64,000 bases of DNA from JALYGJ01 sp963795645 (GTDB lineage Bacteria; Chloroflexota; Limnocylindria; Limnocylindrales; CSP1-4), in contig CAWCIK010000001.1 in NCBI GenBank assembly GCA_963795645.1, positions 186,001 to 250,000 of the forward strand, given 5' to 3'. Below are positions 56,023 to 64,000 of the stretch, in pieces. The translations under genes and the position numbers were made by a program. Numbering within the stretch: position 1 is the first letter of the stretch; every line of letters begins with the position of its first letter. The notes under the pieces are model-generated. The model was not told the origin of the DNA, did not search any database, and worked only from the letters and a program-made list of their open reading frames with translations.

Positions 56023-58440
56023 ATGGAAGGGACCGAAGAGGCGGATACAACGGCCGCTGAGGCCCAGGCTTCAGAGACCACGTCCGCGGAAACGGAGGCC
56101 CCTCAGACGCCGGCCGAAGCGACGGCAGCACAAACCGACGCCGTCGATGACGCGGTGAGCAGTGCCGCAGCAGTGGAGCCCGCACAGGCGACAGCCGTGG
56201 ATGACGCCACCGCGGCAGCGGACGCCCCCGCGGCAGCGGACGCCCCCGCGGCAGCGGACGCTCCCACAGCCGAAAGCACGCCCGAGCCGACCGCCACGGT
56301 GGAATCTTCGACACCTGTCGCCGAAGAAGTCGAGACGCCTGCTGCCGATGCTGCCGCGTCACCCGAAGGCGAAGAGGAAGCGGTCGCCCTGGGCGATGCC
56401 GAAGAGCTGAGCGCTCGCGTCGATGACGCGGTCGAGCGAATGGAAGACGGCGCCGCCGTCGCCGAGGCGGGCGACGCAGGTGACGACGGCTCGGCCACGG
56501 ACACGGTCGACGCCGCACAAGAGTCCTCATCAGAGCCGGTGGCTGCCGAAACTCCGGCGACTCCGCCTGTTCCTGCCCCGCGCGTCTACGAAGGCCCCGA
56601 GCCGACGACGATGGAGGAGCTGCTCAACGAGCAGCAGACGGAGATCCGCAGCCTCAAGCACGGCGATGTGGTCGAAGGCACGATCGTGCGCATCGACAAG
56701 GACGAGATCCTCGTCGATATCGGCGCCAAGTCAGAGGGCGTGATCAGCAATCGCGAGCTTTACGGCCGCAACGCTGAGGCGCAGCCCGAGCTGAACATCG
56801 GCGACACGGTGCTTGTCTACGTACTCCAGCCCGAATCGCCCGAGGGCCACGCAGTGCTCTCGCTCCGACGAGCTGGGCTCGAGCGCAAGTGGCGCGCCAT
56901 GCAGGAGCAGCTTGATGCCGGGGCGATCATCGAGGCACCGGTCATCGACCACAACAAGGGCGGCCTGATCGTCGATTGCGGCATCCGCGGTTTCGTGCCC
57001 ATCAGCCAGATCGTCGACTTCCCACGTCGACCCCAGAACGAGCAGCCGCGTGACGCTGCCCAGGAGATCGCCGAGAAGCTTCAGCCTTACGTTGGCCGCA
57101 AGCTTCGCCTCAAGATCCTCGAGGTCAATCGCAAGGCCAATCGCCTGATCCTGTCGGAGAAGGTGGCGCTTTACGAGGAGCGACGCGAGAAGCGCGACGA
57201 GCTGTTCAGCAGCCTCCAGGTCGGCCAGAAGGTCACCGGCACCGTCCGTTCGATCGCACCATTCGGCGTGTTCATCGATCTCGGCGGCATCGACGGCCTT
57301 GTCCACAAGAGCGAGCTCTCGTGGAACAAGGTCAACAACCCGGAAGCCGGCTACCGCATCGGTGAAGAGGTCGAGGCCGAGGTCATCGACATCAACCATG
57401 AGCGCGGCCGCATCAGCCTGTCGATCCGTAGGCTGCAACCGGATCCGTGGAGCTCGACGGTGGCAGACCTCAAGGTCGGCGACATCATCGACGGCACGGT
57501 CACCAAGATCGTCAACTTCGGCGCGTTCGTTCGTGTTCGCGACGGTCTCGAGGGCCTGATCCACATCAGCGAGCTGTCCCACCAGCGCGTTGCCCATCCG
57601 GGCGACGTGGTCCAGGAGGGCCAGACGCTCAAGCTCAAGATCATCTCGCTCGAGCAGGAGCGCCATCGTCTTGGCCTCAGCCTCAAGCAGGCAGAGGAGG
57701 CGCCAGCACGGCAAGAGCGGCCGAGTGCACCGCGTGAGCGGCGCGGCCGGAGCCAGGACCGCAATTACGACATGAGTCAGGCGATCCAGGAGCCCGAGGG
57801 CGGCATTGACAACACGCTCGCCGCGGCTTTCGCGCAGGTTCGTCAGCAGATGGCCGAGACCGAGGCGTCTCGCGATACGAGCGAGAGCGAGGACGCCCAG
57901 GCCGGCGGCACGGATGCCGCCAGCGCAGACCTGACAACTGCCACCGAGCAGGAGGTTGTGGCCGAGTCCGAGATCGCCTCGGAGACGAGTGCGGACGACG
58001 CGGTGGCGGAAGCTGCTGCGCCGGAAGCGGAGACGGCCGAAGCCGAGCCGGAGGCGCCCGAAGCACCAGCGGCTGCGCAAGCCGACGAACCAGCCGAAGC
58101 CGAGGAACCAGCCGAAGCCGAGGCGCCAGCCGCCGAAGCCAAAGCAACAGCGCCTGAAGCGCCCGTTGCCGACGCGCCGGCGACTGCGGAAGCAGAGGTA
58201 CCGCAGGCCGAAGCCGAGGCCCCAACCGCCGAGGCCCCAACCGCCGAGGCCCCAACCGCCGAGGCACCAGCCGCCGAGGCACCAGCCGCCGAACCTCCGG
58301 TCGCAGCCAAGCCGGCTGCCAAGCGCGGCAAGGCAAGCGCCAAGACTGCAGTCGCTGAGCCTGCGGAAGAAGCTGCTCCCTCTGAGACCGAGGACGACGC
58401 TGCGCCCGCCGCCGACGCCGAGGCGGAGACGAAGTCCTAG
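56023..58440 (+). CDS. S1-domain RNA-binding protein (ribosomal protein S1-like) with long acidic tails
   Basis: 805 residues from ATG 56023. TTG 56008, 11 nt after GGAGGA, would add five. An acidic Ala/Glu/Thr-rich tail of about 200 residues precedes four S1 modules at roughly 212-280, 298-375, 398-468 and 483-556. Motifs include VGQKVTGTVRSIAPFGVFID and VGDIIDGTVTKIVNFGAFVR. A C-terminal acidic Ala/Pro/Glu tail of about 240 residues ends with a basic Lys patch. The modules bind RNA and in S1 bring mRNA to the 30S subunit. Four modules, as in Gram-positive S1-like proteins, is fewer than the six of E. coli S1. The leader is about 180 nt, possibly for autoregulation. Confidence 0.88.
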   Translation: MEGTEEADTTAAEAQASETTSAETEAPQTPAEATAAQTDAVDDAVSSAAAVEPAQATAVDDATAAADAPAAADAPAAADAPTAESTPEPTATVESSTPVAEEVETPAADAAASPEGEEEAVALGDAEELSARVDDAVERMEDGAAVAEAGDAGDDGSATDTVDAAQESSSEPVAAETPATPPVPAPRVYEGPEPTTMEELLNEQQTEIRSLKHGDVVEGTIVRIDKDEILVDIGAKSEGVISNRELYGRNAEAQPELNIGDTVLVYVLQPESPEGHAVLSLRRAGLERKWRAMQEQLDAGAIIEAPVIDHNKGGLIVDCGIRGFVPISQIVDFPRRPQNEQPRDAAQEIAEKLQPYVGRKLRLKILEVNRKANRLILSEKVALYEERREKRDELFSSLQVGQKVTGTVRSIAPFGVFIDLGGIDGLVHKSELSWNKVNNPEAGYRIGEEVEAEVIDINHERGRISLSIRRLQPDPWSSTVADLKVGDIIDGTVTKIVNFGAFVRVRDGLEGLIHISELSHQRVAHPGDVVQEGQTLKLKIISLEQERHRLGLSLKQAEEAPARQERPSAPRERRGRSQDRNYDMSQAIQEPEGGIDNTLAAAFAQVRQQMAETEASRDTSESEDAQAGGTDAASADLTTATEQEVVAESEIASETSADDAVAEAAAPEAETAEAEPEAPEAPAAAQADEPAEAEEPAEAEAPAAEAKATAPEAPVADAPATAEAEVPQAEAEAPTAEAPTAEAPTAEAPAAEAPAAEPPVAAKPAAKRGKASAKTAVAEPAEEAAPSETEDDAAPAADAEAETKS
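56212..56265 (+). repeat. 18-bp tandem repeat, three copies, in the S1-like gene
   Basis: Units start at 56212, 56230 and 56248 and encode AADAPA-type repeats in the N-terminal tail. The first two units are identical. Confidence 0.85.
58216..58290 (+). repeat. 15-bp tandem repeat, five copies, in the S1-like gene
   Basis: GAGGCCCCAACCGCC three times (58216-58260), then GAGGCACCAGCCGCC twice, encoding EAPTA/EAPAA in the C-terminal tail. The clean copies suggest recent slippage. Confidence 0.85.
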
Positions 58441-58449
58441 CTCCGCCCC

Positions 58450-60372
58450 TCAGCCACCCTGGTCGAGCGGGTCGATCTCCGGGCTGACGTTCGAATAGGC
58501 GAATGAGCTGCCGCCTGTGTTCGAGGCGGCTACGCGAGCCCGGACAGAGTGGAATACGTCGGCGTCTTGCAGGACGTAGATGCTCGAGGTGGCGTCAGCG
58601 ATGTCCACGCAGCTGCCGCCGCCGATGTTGCAGCGCTGCCACTGATACGCGTAAGTGATGGTGGGCGTCCCATCCCAGGTTCCATCGGTCACCGACCAGG
58701 CATAGGTCGGCTGCGATTCCAGACCTGGAGCCAGCTGCGGCTTGGCGGAGCTGCTGGGAGCCGTGGCCGGCAGGATTGCGGGGGTCACCGTGCTGGGCGT
58801 CGTCGAGCCTCCGCCAAGATTGGTGGCCGTTACCAGCACACGCAACGTGGATCCGATATCGGCGTTGCCGACTGTGTAGGTGCTGTCGGTCTCAAATGGA
58901 ATGTCAGAGCACGAGGCGCCGCCGCTGTCGCAGCGCTGCCAGGCATATCCGTAGGTAATCGTGCCGGCGCCAGTCCACGTGCCGGTTGTTGCGCTGAGGA
59001 CGGATCCGGTGTTGCCATCGCCACTGACGGCTGGCGCCGTCAAATTGAGCGGCGGGTTGGGGGTCGCGGGCACATAGACCGTGACCGAGGTCGTGCTGCT
59101 TGGCGTCGACGATGGGTCTGTGTAGCTGGTCGTGGTCGCTGACAGGCTCGACGTATAGGTGGCCGCCGAGCTGCCCTTGACCACGAGCTGGTACGGAACC
59201 ACCGCGGATTGGCCGGCGTTGAGGGGGCCCACGGTGCAACGAACGCCGTGGTAGTGCGCGGTCGTAGGTCGGCCGCTGTACGTGACGTAGCGGGAGCAGG
59301 TGACGCCACTCGGAAGGTCAGCAAAGCTGTACACCTCGAACGCGCCACTCGCCATGTAGTCGGCGAAGGCCACATTGGCGGCCGTTGCGCCGCCGCTGTT
59401 CTTTACGGTCACGGTACGGGTGAAGACGCTGTATTGCGCGACATTGGCCGGGTTTGACGCACTGATCACGAGGTTCGCCGCGTTTCCGGTCACGTTGATG
59501 GTGCCGGAAGTGCTCGCGTTGTCGAGCTCATTGCTCTCCGCAACCGCGTTGCCCGTGTCGAGGCTGATCGTTGCGTGGTACGCGCCGGCCGCCACCGGAG
59601 CGGTGAACGTGAAGGAATAAGTGAAGGACGCGCCGTTCGCCAGGCCGTTAGTGGAGCAGTCGAAGCCGTCGCTGGCCGCCACGCAGGTCGTGCCCGCGAT
59701 GGCTGAAGGCTGGACGAGGTCGGTCGACCCGGCCGGGAGATCTACCCGCCAGGCGAACGGACCGGCTGCTCCGTAACCCGCGTCGGCAATCGCTCCGGAA
59801 ACCGTGATCGGGCCGGTCTGAGCGAGCGCGGTGTAGGGGGACACCCCGAGATATGACGGCACGAGGTTCGGCGGTCCGGGCGCGCGCCACCGATATGTGG
59901 CGGAGGTGCTGTTGGCCGGACCGCTGACGCTGAAACTGGTCGTCACTCCGACGTACGGATACGGGCTCAGTGTCGGCGGCACGAATGCGACCTTGGCCAC
60001 GCGCATCGTGGTCGCGGCGGCGACGGACGGGACGGTGCAGGTCTTGCGCGTACTGCCGTAGCGCGGCGTGTAGGTCGTGCAGGTCACGCCCGCAGCAAGG
60101 GTCACGGTGCGCGCCGGGTGCGGAACGCTGCTCGTCAGACGTGGCAGCGTGATCGTGAACGTTATCGGTCCGGTGGCTGTCGAGTCCGAATTTGTGAGCT
60201 TCACCTTGGAGGTAAAGGAGCGCGTGGGGGCGAGGGTAGTGGGCGGCTGGGTAATCGAGACTGTGGGTGCTGTTGCAGCCGCTGCCGCAGGCGCTCCCAC
60301 GGCCGCTATGGCGAGCAGAAACATTGCGCCGGCCGCGCCCGCCCAGGTTCGCCCTGGCCTCGTCACCCGCAT
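58450..60372 (-). CDS. Secreted protein with CARDB/DUF11-like Ig repeats
   Basis: 640 residues. ATG 60372 follows a GAGGAGGA ribosome-binding site and starts a signal peptide ending near PAAAAA. Four to five beta-sandwich repeats follow. The first part resembles DUF11-type repeats (TLAPTRSFTSKVKLTNSDSTATGPITFTI), the middle resembles CARDB (GNAVAESNELDNAST), and the last two are near-identical modules with TYGYAWQRCDSGGASCSDI and TYAYQWQRCNIGGGSCVDI. It is an extracellular adhesive or structural protein with no enzymatic motif. There is no sortase signal or C-terminal anchor. Confidence 0.8.
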   Translation of the reverse strand: MRVTRPGRTWAGAAGAMFLLAIAAVGAPAAAAATAPTVSITQPPTTLAPTRSFTSKVKLTNSDSTATGPITFTITLPRLTSSVPHPARTVTLAAGVTCTTYTPRYGSTRKTCTVPSVAAATTMRVAKVAFVPPTLSPYPYVGVTTSFSVSGPANSTSATYRWRAPGPPNLVPSYLGVSPYTALAQTGPITVSGAIADAGYGAAGPFAWRVDLPAGSTDLVQPSAIAGTTCVAASDGFDCSTNGLANGASFTYSFTFTAPVAAGAYHATISLDTGNAVAESNELDNASTSGTINVTGNAANLVISASNPANVAQYSVFTRTVTVKNSGGATAANVAFADYMASGAFEVYSFADLPSGVTCSRYVTYSGRPTTAHYHGVRCTVGPLNAGQSAVVPYQLVVKGSSAATYTSSLSATTTSYTDPSSTPSSTTSVTVYVPATPNPPLNLTAPAVSGDGNTGSVLSATTGTWTGAGTITYGYAWQRCDSGGASCSDIPFETDSTYTVGNADIGSTLRVLVTATNLGGGSTTPSTVTPAILPATAPSSSAKPQLAPGLESQPTYAWSVTDGTWDGTPTITYAYQWQRCNIGGGSCVDIADATSSIYVLQDADVFHSVRARVAASNTGGSSFAYSNVSPEIDPLDQGG

Positions 60373-60857
60373 GTCGTCCTCCTCGGTCACCGGGCCCCAG
60401 CCGGATGCGCGTCGGCCTCGCGACCGAATTGCCGCGCGCGTTGGCCTGGGCTTTGATCGGCGATTCAACCGTGTCGGCGCGCAGAGTAAAGGTGACCAAA
60501 GGTCCTGTCCGAGCGAACCGTTCAGAGGCGCGATCCAGCCCCAGGGTCTGGGCCGCAGCTTCGTGTTCTCGGCGCGACCTCTGACCAGCACGCAACCAGC
60601 AAACAAGCGATAATCACTCGCGTCCCACGAGACTCGCACGGCGGCGCGGAGCGCCGCCGTTGATGCGTGTTTCTTTAGCCGATCAGAGCACTCATCGCTA
60701 CCTCATCAACCGGCCGTGGCGACGATCATTGGAGTTCAGCTGGATACCAGTTGGTGCCCCCTCTGGGAGGTACCGGCGGGGGGGTCGGCGGCACAGCCAC
60801 CGGTGATAGCATTCGAAAAAGGGCGCGCTGAGCGCTCAAGCGGGGATTAGGCGCAGG
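60373..60857. other. 485-bp non-coding region between divergent secreted-protein and clpC genes
   Basis: No convincing gene. It holds a perfect 10-bp hairpin (ACGGCGGCGC 60638-60647 and 60651-60660, loop GGA) and the clpC -10 box. The rest shows nothing recognisable. Confidence 0.6.
60807..60812 (+). promoter_or_regulatory. -10 element (TAGCAT) of clpC
   Basis: TAGCAT gives a start near 60819 and a 40-nt leader ending in GCGCAGG before the ATG. No CtsR-type operator repeat was seen. Confidence 0.45.
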
Positions 60858-63335
60858 ATGGATCGCTTCGACAAGTTCACGGACCGCGCGCGCAAGGTCC
60901 TGACACTTGCTCAGGACGAAGCGCAGCGGTTCAACCACAACTACATAGGTACGGAGCATCTCCTCCTCGGTCTGGTCCGCGAGGGCGAGGGCGTCGCCGC
61001 GCGCGTGCTTGAGAACATGAACGTCGAGCTGCCCAAGGTCCGCACGGCAGTGGAGTTCATCATCGGCCGCGGCGATCGGCCGGTCGTCGGCGAGGTCGGG
61101 CTCACTCCGCGCGCCAAGCGCGTGATCGAGCTGGCCATCGACGAAGCACGCCGCCTGGGACACAACTACATCGGCACCGAGCACCTGCTCCTTGGCCTCG
61201 TCAGAGAAGGCGAAGGCATTGCGGCCGGTGTTCTCGAGAGCCTGGGCGTGAACCTCGACAAGGTCCGCCACGAGGTCATTCGCGTCCTTTCGCAGTCGTC
61301 CAGCGCCGGTCCGGCGACCGAGACAAAGCGCGCCAGCAAGACTCCCACGGTCGACCAGCTCGGCATCAACCTGACTGACGCAGTTCGCGCGGGCAAGATC
61401 GACCCCGTGATCGGGCGCGAGAAGGAGATCGAGCGCGTCATCCAGATCCTGTCGCGCCGGACCAAGAACAATCCCGCTCTGATCGGCGAGCCGGGCGTGG
61501 GCAAGACGGCGATCGCCGAAGGGCTTGCCCAGCGCATCGTCAGCGGCGACGTGCCCGAGACGTTGATCAACAAGCGGGTGCTGACCCTCGACATCGGCTC
61601 TCTCGTCGCCGGCACCAAATACCGTGGCGAGTTCGAAGAGCGACTCAAGAAGATCATCGAGGAGCTGCGCTCGACGAACGACGCGGTGCTGTTCATCGAC
61701 GAGCTGCACACGCTCGTGGGTGCCGGCGCGGCCGAGGGCGCGATCGACGCTGCGAACATCCTCAAGCCGCCTCTCGCGCGTGGCGAGCTGCAGTGCATCG
61801 GCGCGACGACGCTCGACGAGTACCGCAAGTACATCGAGCGCGACGCGGCTCTCGAGCGGCGCTTCCAGCCGGTCATGGTCGAGGAGCCGACCCTCGAGCA
61901 GACAGTCGAGATCCTGTTTGGCGTTCGCTCGCGCTACGAGGAGCACCACAAGGTCAAGATCACCGACGAAGCGCTGCGCGCCGCCGCCGACCTGTCGATC
62001 CGATACATCACCGACCGCCACCTGCCGGACAAGGCGATCGACCTCATCGACGAGGCCGCGAGTCGCGTCCGCCTGCGCACGGCGAGCGCACCGCCCGAGC
62101 TCAAGGAGGCTCAGCGCGAGCTTGACCGCGTGACCAAGGAAAAGGAAGCGGCAATAAACGACCAGGACTACGAGGTCGCTGCCAACCTGCGCGACGCCGA
62201 GGCCCATGCCAAGGAGCAGGCGGAAACCCTGCGAACGGCCTGGAACGCCTCACGCCAGGCGGAAACCACCGAGGTCAACGAAGAGGACATCGCCCAGGTC
62301 GTGGCCATGTGGACGGGCATACCTGTCACGCGCATCGCGCAGGAGGAATCCGAGCGCCTGATGCACATGGAGGAGGCCCTGCGCGAAAAGGTGATCGGCC
62401 AGGACGAAGCGATCGACACGATCTCGAAGGCCGTGCGTCGTGCCCGTGCCGGGCTCAAGGATCCCAAGCGCCCGATCGGCTCGTTCATCTTCCTCGGACC
62501 GACGGGCGTCGGAAAGACGTGGCTGGCCAAGGCGCTCGCTGAGTTCATGTTCGGCTCCGAGGACGCGTTGATCAAGATCGACATGTCCGAGTTCATGGAG
62601 CGTCACAACGTGTCGCGACTCGTCGGCGCGCCTCCCGGCTACGTCGGCTTCGACGAGGGCGGCCAGCTGACGGAGGCAGTCCGGCGCAAGAGCTACAGCG
62701 TGGTGTTGCTCGACGAGATCGAGAAGGCCCACCCGGAGGTGTTCAACATCCTGCTCCAGATCCTGGAGGACGGGCACCTGACGGACGCCAAGGGGCGGCG
62801 CGTCGACTTCCGCAACACGGTCATCATCATGACCAGCAACGTCGGCGCGAAGTCGCTGTTGAAGGACACGAGCCTGGGCTTCCGGCCGGTCGCCACCGAC
62901 GAGGTCAAGGAAGAGCAGCAGCAGTACGACCGCATGCGCGAGAAGGTGCTGGATCAGCTCAAGACACAGTTCAGGCCCGAGTTCCTGAACCGCGTCGACT
63001 CGGTCGTCGTCTTCCGCTCGCTCCAGATCGAGCAGATACGTGTGATCGTCGAGCTGTTGCTAGATCGGGTGCGCGAACAGCTCAAGGCGCAGCAGATCCA
63101 GCTCGAGATCACGCAGGAAGCAAAGGACCACATCATCAAGCTCGGCTTCGACGTCGACTACGGAGCGCGTCCACTTCGGCGCGTCATCCAGAACATGGTC
63201 GAAGATCAGCTCGCCGAAGCACTGCTGATGGACCGCTTCAAGCCTGGTATGACGATCGTCGTCGACAAGGGCGAGGACACAGGGCTGTCGATCACGCCTC
63301 TCGAGGACAAGATCCCGGTCGAGGCAAGCGCGTAA
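60858..63335 (+). CDS. clpC: ATP-dependent Clp protease ATP-binding subunit ClpC
   Basis: An 825-residue Hsp100 unfoldase. Two N-domain repeats begin at residues 3 and 80 (HNYIGTEHLLLGLVREGEG occurs twice). AAA-1 has Walker A GEPGVGKTAIAEG and B FIDELHTLVGAG. A UVR-type coiled coil (NDQDYEVAANLRDAE) sits in the middle, and AAA-2 has Walker A GPTGVGKTWLAKAL and B LLDEIEKAHPEVF. It unfolds proteins and feeds ClpP, which is not in the window. The UVR middle domain distinguishes it from ClpB/ClpA. It ends 4 bp before radA, an order common in Gram-positive-type genomes. Confidence 0.96.
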   Translation: MDRFDKFTDRARKVLTLAQDEAQRFNHNYIGTEHLLLGLVREGEGVAARVLENMNVELPKVRTAVEFIIGRGDRPVVGEVGLTPRAKRVIELAIDEARRLGHNYIGTEHLLLGLVREGEGIAAGVLESLGVNLDKVRHEVIRVLSQSSSAGPATETKRASKTPTVDQLGINLTDAVRAGKIDPVIGREKEIERVIQILSRRTKNNPALIGEPGVGKTAIAEGLAQRIVSGDVPETLINKRVLTLDIGSLVAGTKYRGEFEERLKKIIEELRSTNDAVLFIDELHTLVGAGAAEGAIDAANILKPPLARGELQCIGATTLDEYRKYIERDAALERRFQPVMVEEPTLEQTVEILFGVRSRYEEHHKVKITDEALRAAADLSIRYITDRHLPDKAIDLIDEAASRVRLRTASAPPELKEAQRELDRVTKEKEAAINDQDYEVAANLRDAEAHAKEQAETLRTAWNASRQAETTEVNEEDIAQVVAMWTGIPVTRIAQEESERLMHMEEALREKVIGQDEAIDTISKAVRRARAGLKDPKRPIGSFIFLGPTGVGKTWLAKALAEFMFGSEDALIKIDMSEFMERHNVSRLVGAPPGYVGFDEGGQLTEAVRRKSYSVVLLDEIEKAHPEVFNILLQILEDGHLTDAKGRRVDFRNTVIIMTSNVGAKSLLKDTSLGFRPVATDEVKEEQQQYDRMREKVLDQLKTQFRPEFLNRVDSVVVFRSLQIEQIRVIVELLLDRVREQLKAQQIQLEITQEAKDHIIKLGFDVDYGARPLRRVIQNMVEDQLAEALLMDRFKPGMTIVVDKGEDTGLSITPLEDKIPVEASA

Positions 63336-63339
63336 ACAG

Positions 63340-64000
63340 GTGGCCCGGCTCGAAACCCGCTACGTGTGCGGCACGTGCGGCGCGACGAGCCTGCGCTGGG
63401 AAGGCCAGTGCCGTTCGTGCGCCAGCTGGAACTCGATGGTCGAGGCGCCCGCTGAGCGCAAAGCGACTGCGCGGGCGAGGAGTGCCGCGCCGGTAGCCGT
63501 GCCGCGGCTGACGCCGCTGAGCGAGATCGACGAAGCCGAGTCCGGCCGCATCGCAGTCGGTATTGGAGAGATCGACCGGGTCCTCGGTGGCGGCATCGTG
63601 CCCGGCTCGCTCGTGCTGCTTGGGGGTGAGCCCGGCATCGGCAAGTCGACGCTCGTGCTCGCCGTGTGCGGCACTGTCGCCCGTGCCGCAGGGGGACGCG
63701 TTCTTTACGCGTCGGGCGAGGAGTCAGCATCTCAACTTCGGATGCGCGCAGGCCGACTCGGGCTGGCGGGGCGCGGTGTCGGTGACGCGATCGACGTGCT
63801 GCCCGAGACATCGGTCGAGCGGATCGTCGCGGCCGCCGAGAGCTCGTCACCTGCGCTGCTGGTGGTCGACTCGATCCAAACCCTGACCACGGATGAGCTT
63901 GAAGGTCCGGCCGGGTCGGTCGGCCAGGTGCGCCAAGCGACCGCGCGGCTGCAGGCCTATGCCAAGGAGCACGGCGTGCCCACGATCCTGGTCGGCCACG
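63340..64000 (+). CDS. radA: DNA repair protein RadA, 5' part
   Basis: 220 residues are visible before the right edge. GTG 63340 lies 4 bp after the clpC stop. The N-terminal zinc finger (VCGTCGATSLRWEGQCRSC) is followed by Walker A GGEPGIGKSTL near residue 92, the ASGEES motif, and Walker B LLVVDSIQTL. RadA is a RecA-like branch-migration helicase. Its KNRFG motif and Lon-like domain would lie beyond the window. It is co-transcribed with clpC. Confidence 0.95.
   Translation, partial: MARLETRYVCGTCGATSLRWEGQCRSCASWNSMVEAPAERKATARARSAAPVAVPRLTPLSEIDEAESGRIAVGIGEIDRVLGGGIVPGSLVLLGGEPGIGKSTLVLAVCGTVARAAGGRVLYASGEESASQLRMRAGRLGLAGRGVGDAIDVLPETSVERIVAAAESSSPALLVVDSIQTLTTDELEGPAGSVGQVRQATARLQAYAKEHGVPTILVGH

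Noticed and set aside
56731..58080. A 449-residue open frame antisense to the S1-like gene
   Set aside because: Leu/Asp/Val-rich shadow of the opposite strand with no ribosome-binding site or motif.

Overview
The window is 64 kb of GC-rich bacterial chromosome with densely packed, mostly housekeeping genes. It has a complete rRNA operon (16S, tRNA-Ile, tRNA-Ala, 23S, 5S), a class I lysyl-tRNA synthetase, a large-type SRP RNA with an Alu domain, a ClpC unfoldase and many secreted or lipoprotein genes with Ser/Thr/Pro-rich linkers. By recall, the 16S sequence and gene content suggest Chloroflexota, perhaps a Limnocylindria-like lineage. That placement is inference and was not computed.

Layout. 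1-9.6 kb: acyl-CoA and amino-acid carbon metabolism (B12-binding subunit of methylmalonyl-CoA mutase, MeaB, 3-hydroxyacyl-CoA dehydrogenase, acyl-CoA dehydrogenase, thiolase, DegV, glutamate dehydrogenase). 9.6-15.8 kb: a 28-bp tandem repeat, an unknown protein, a secreted carboxypeptidase fused to a papain-like protease, a DRTGG-domain P-loop protein and a lipoprotein. 15.8-19.9 kb (minus): a compact CoA pathway operon, coaX-coaBC-panB-panC. 20-30.9 kb: M16 peptidase, ndk, lepB, proton-pumping pyrophosphatase, uppP, argR, greA, lysK, serS. 30.9-33.9 kb: a disturbed stretch with a frameshifted secreted protein, a tRNA-Ser remnant and a frameshifted cation/proton antiporter. 33.9-39.3 kb: a 1,773-residue RHS-repeat lipoprotein. 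39.4-45.1 kb: small metabolic genes, four more tRNAs and the SRP RNA. 45.3-48.9 kb: dnaX-ybaB-recR and neighbours. 48.9-54.9 kb: rRNA operon. 54.9-64 kb: fpg, an S1-domain protein with very long acidic tails, a secreted CARDB-like protein, clpC and the 5' part of radA.

Two window-wide patterns stand out. First, at least 15 transcription units have a TANNNT-like -10 hexamer ending only 6-8 nt before the start codon, with no Shine-Dalgarno sequence. This implies widespread leaderless mRNAs and moves several starts (thiolase, coaX, dnaX, the TadA-like gene). Genes inside operons or with longer leaders often carry GGAGG-type sites instead. Second, the tRNA-Arg that normally carries an ACG anticodon and is edited to inosine by TadA has a GCG anticodon here. 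The TadA-like deaminase 1 kb away has lost its catalytic glutamate (HAE to HAV). Together these suggest loss of A-to-I wobble editing in this lineage and are the most interesting observation in the window. A nearby M19 dipeptidase homologue also lacks its metal-bridging glutamate, so 40-45 kb holds two likely pseudoenzymes.
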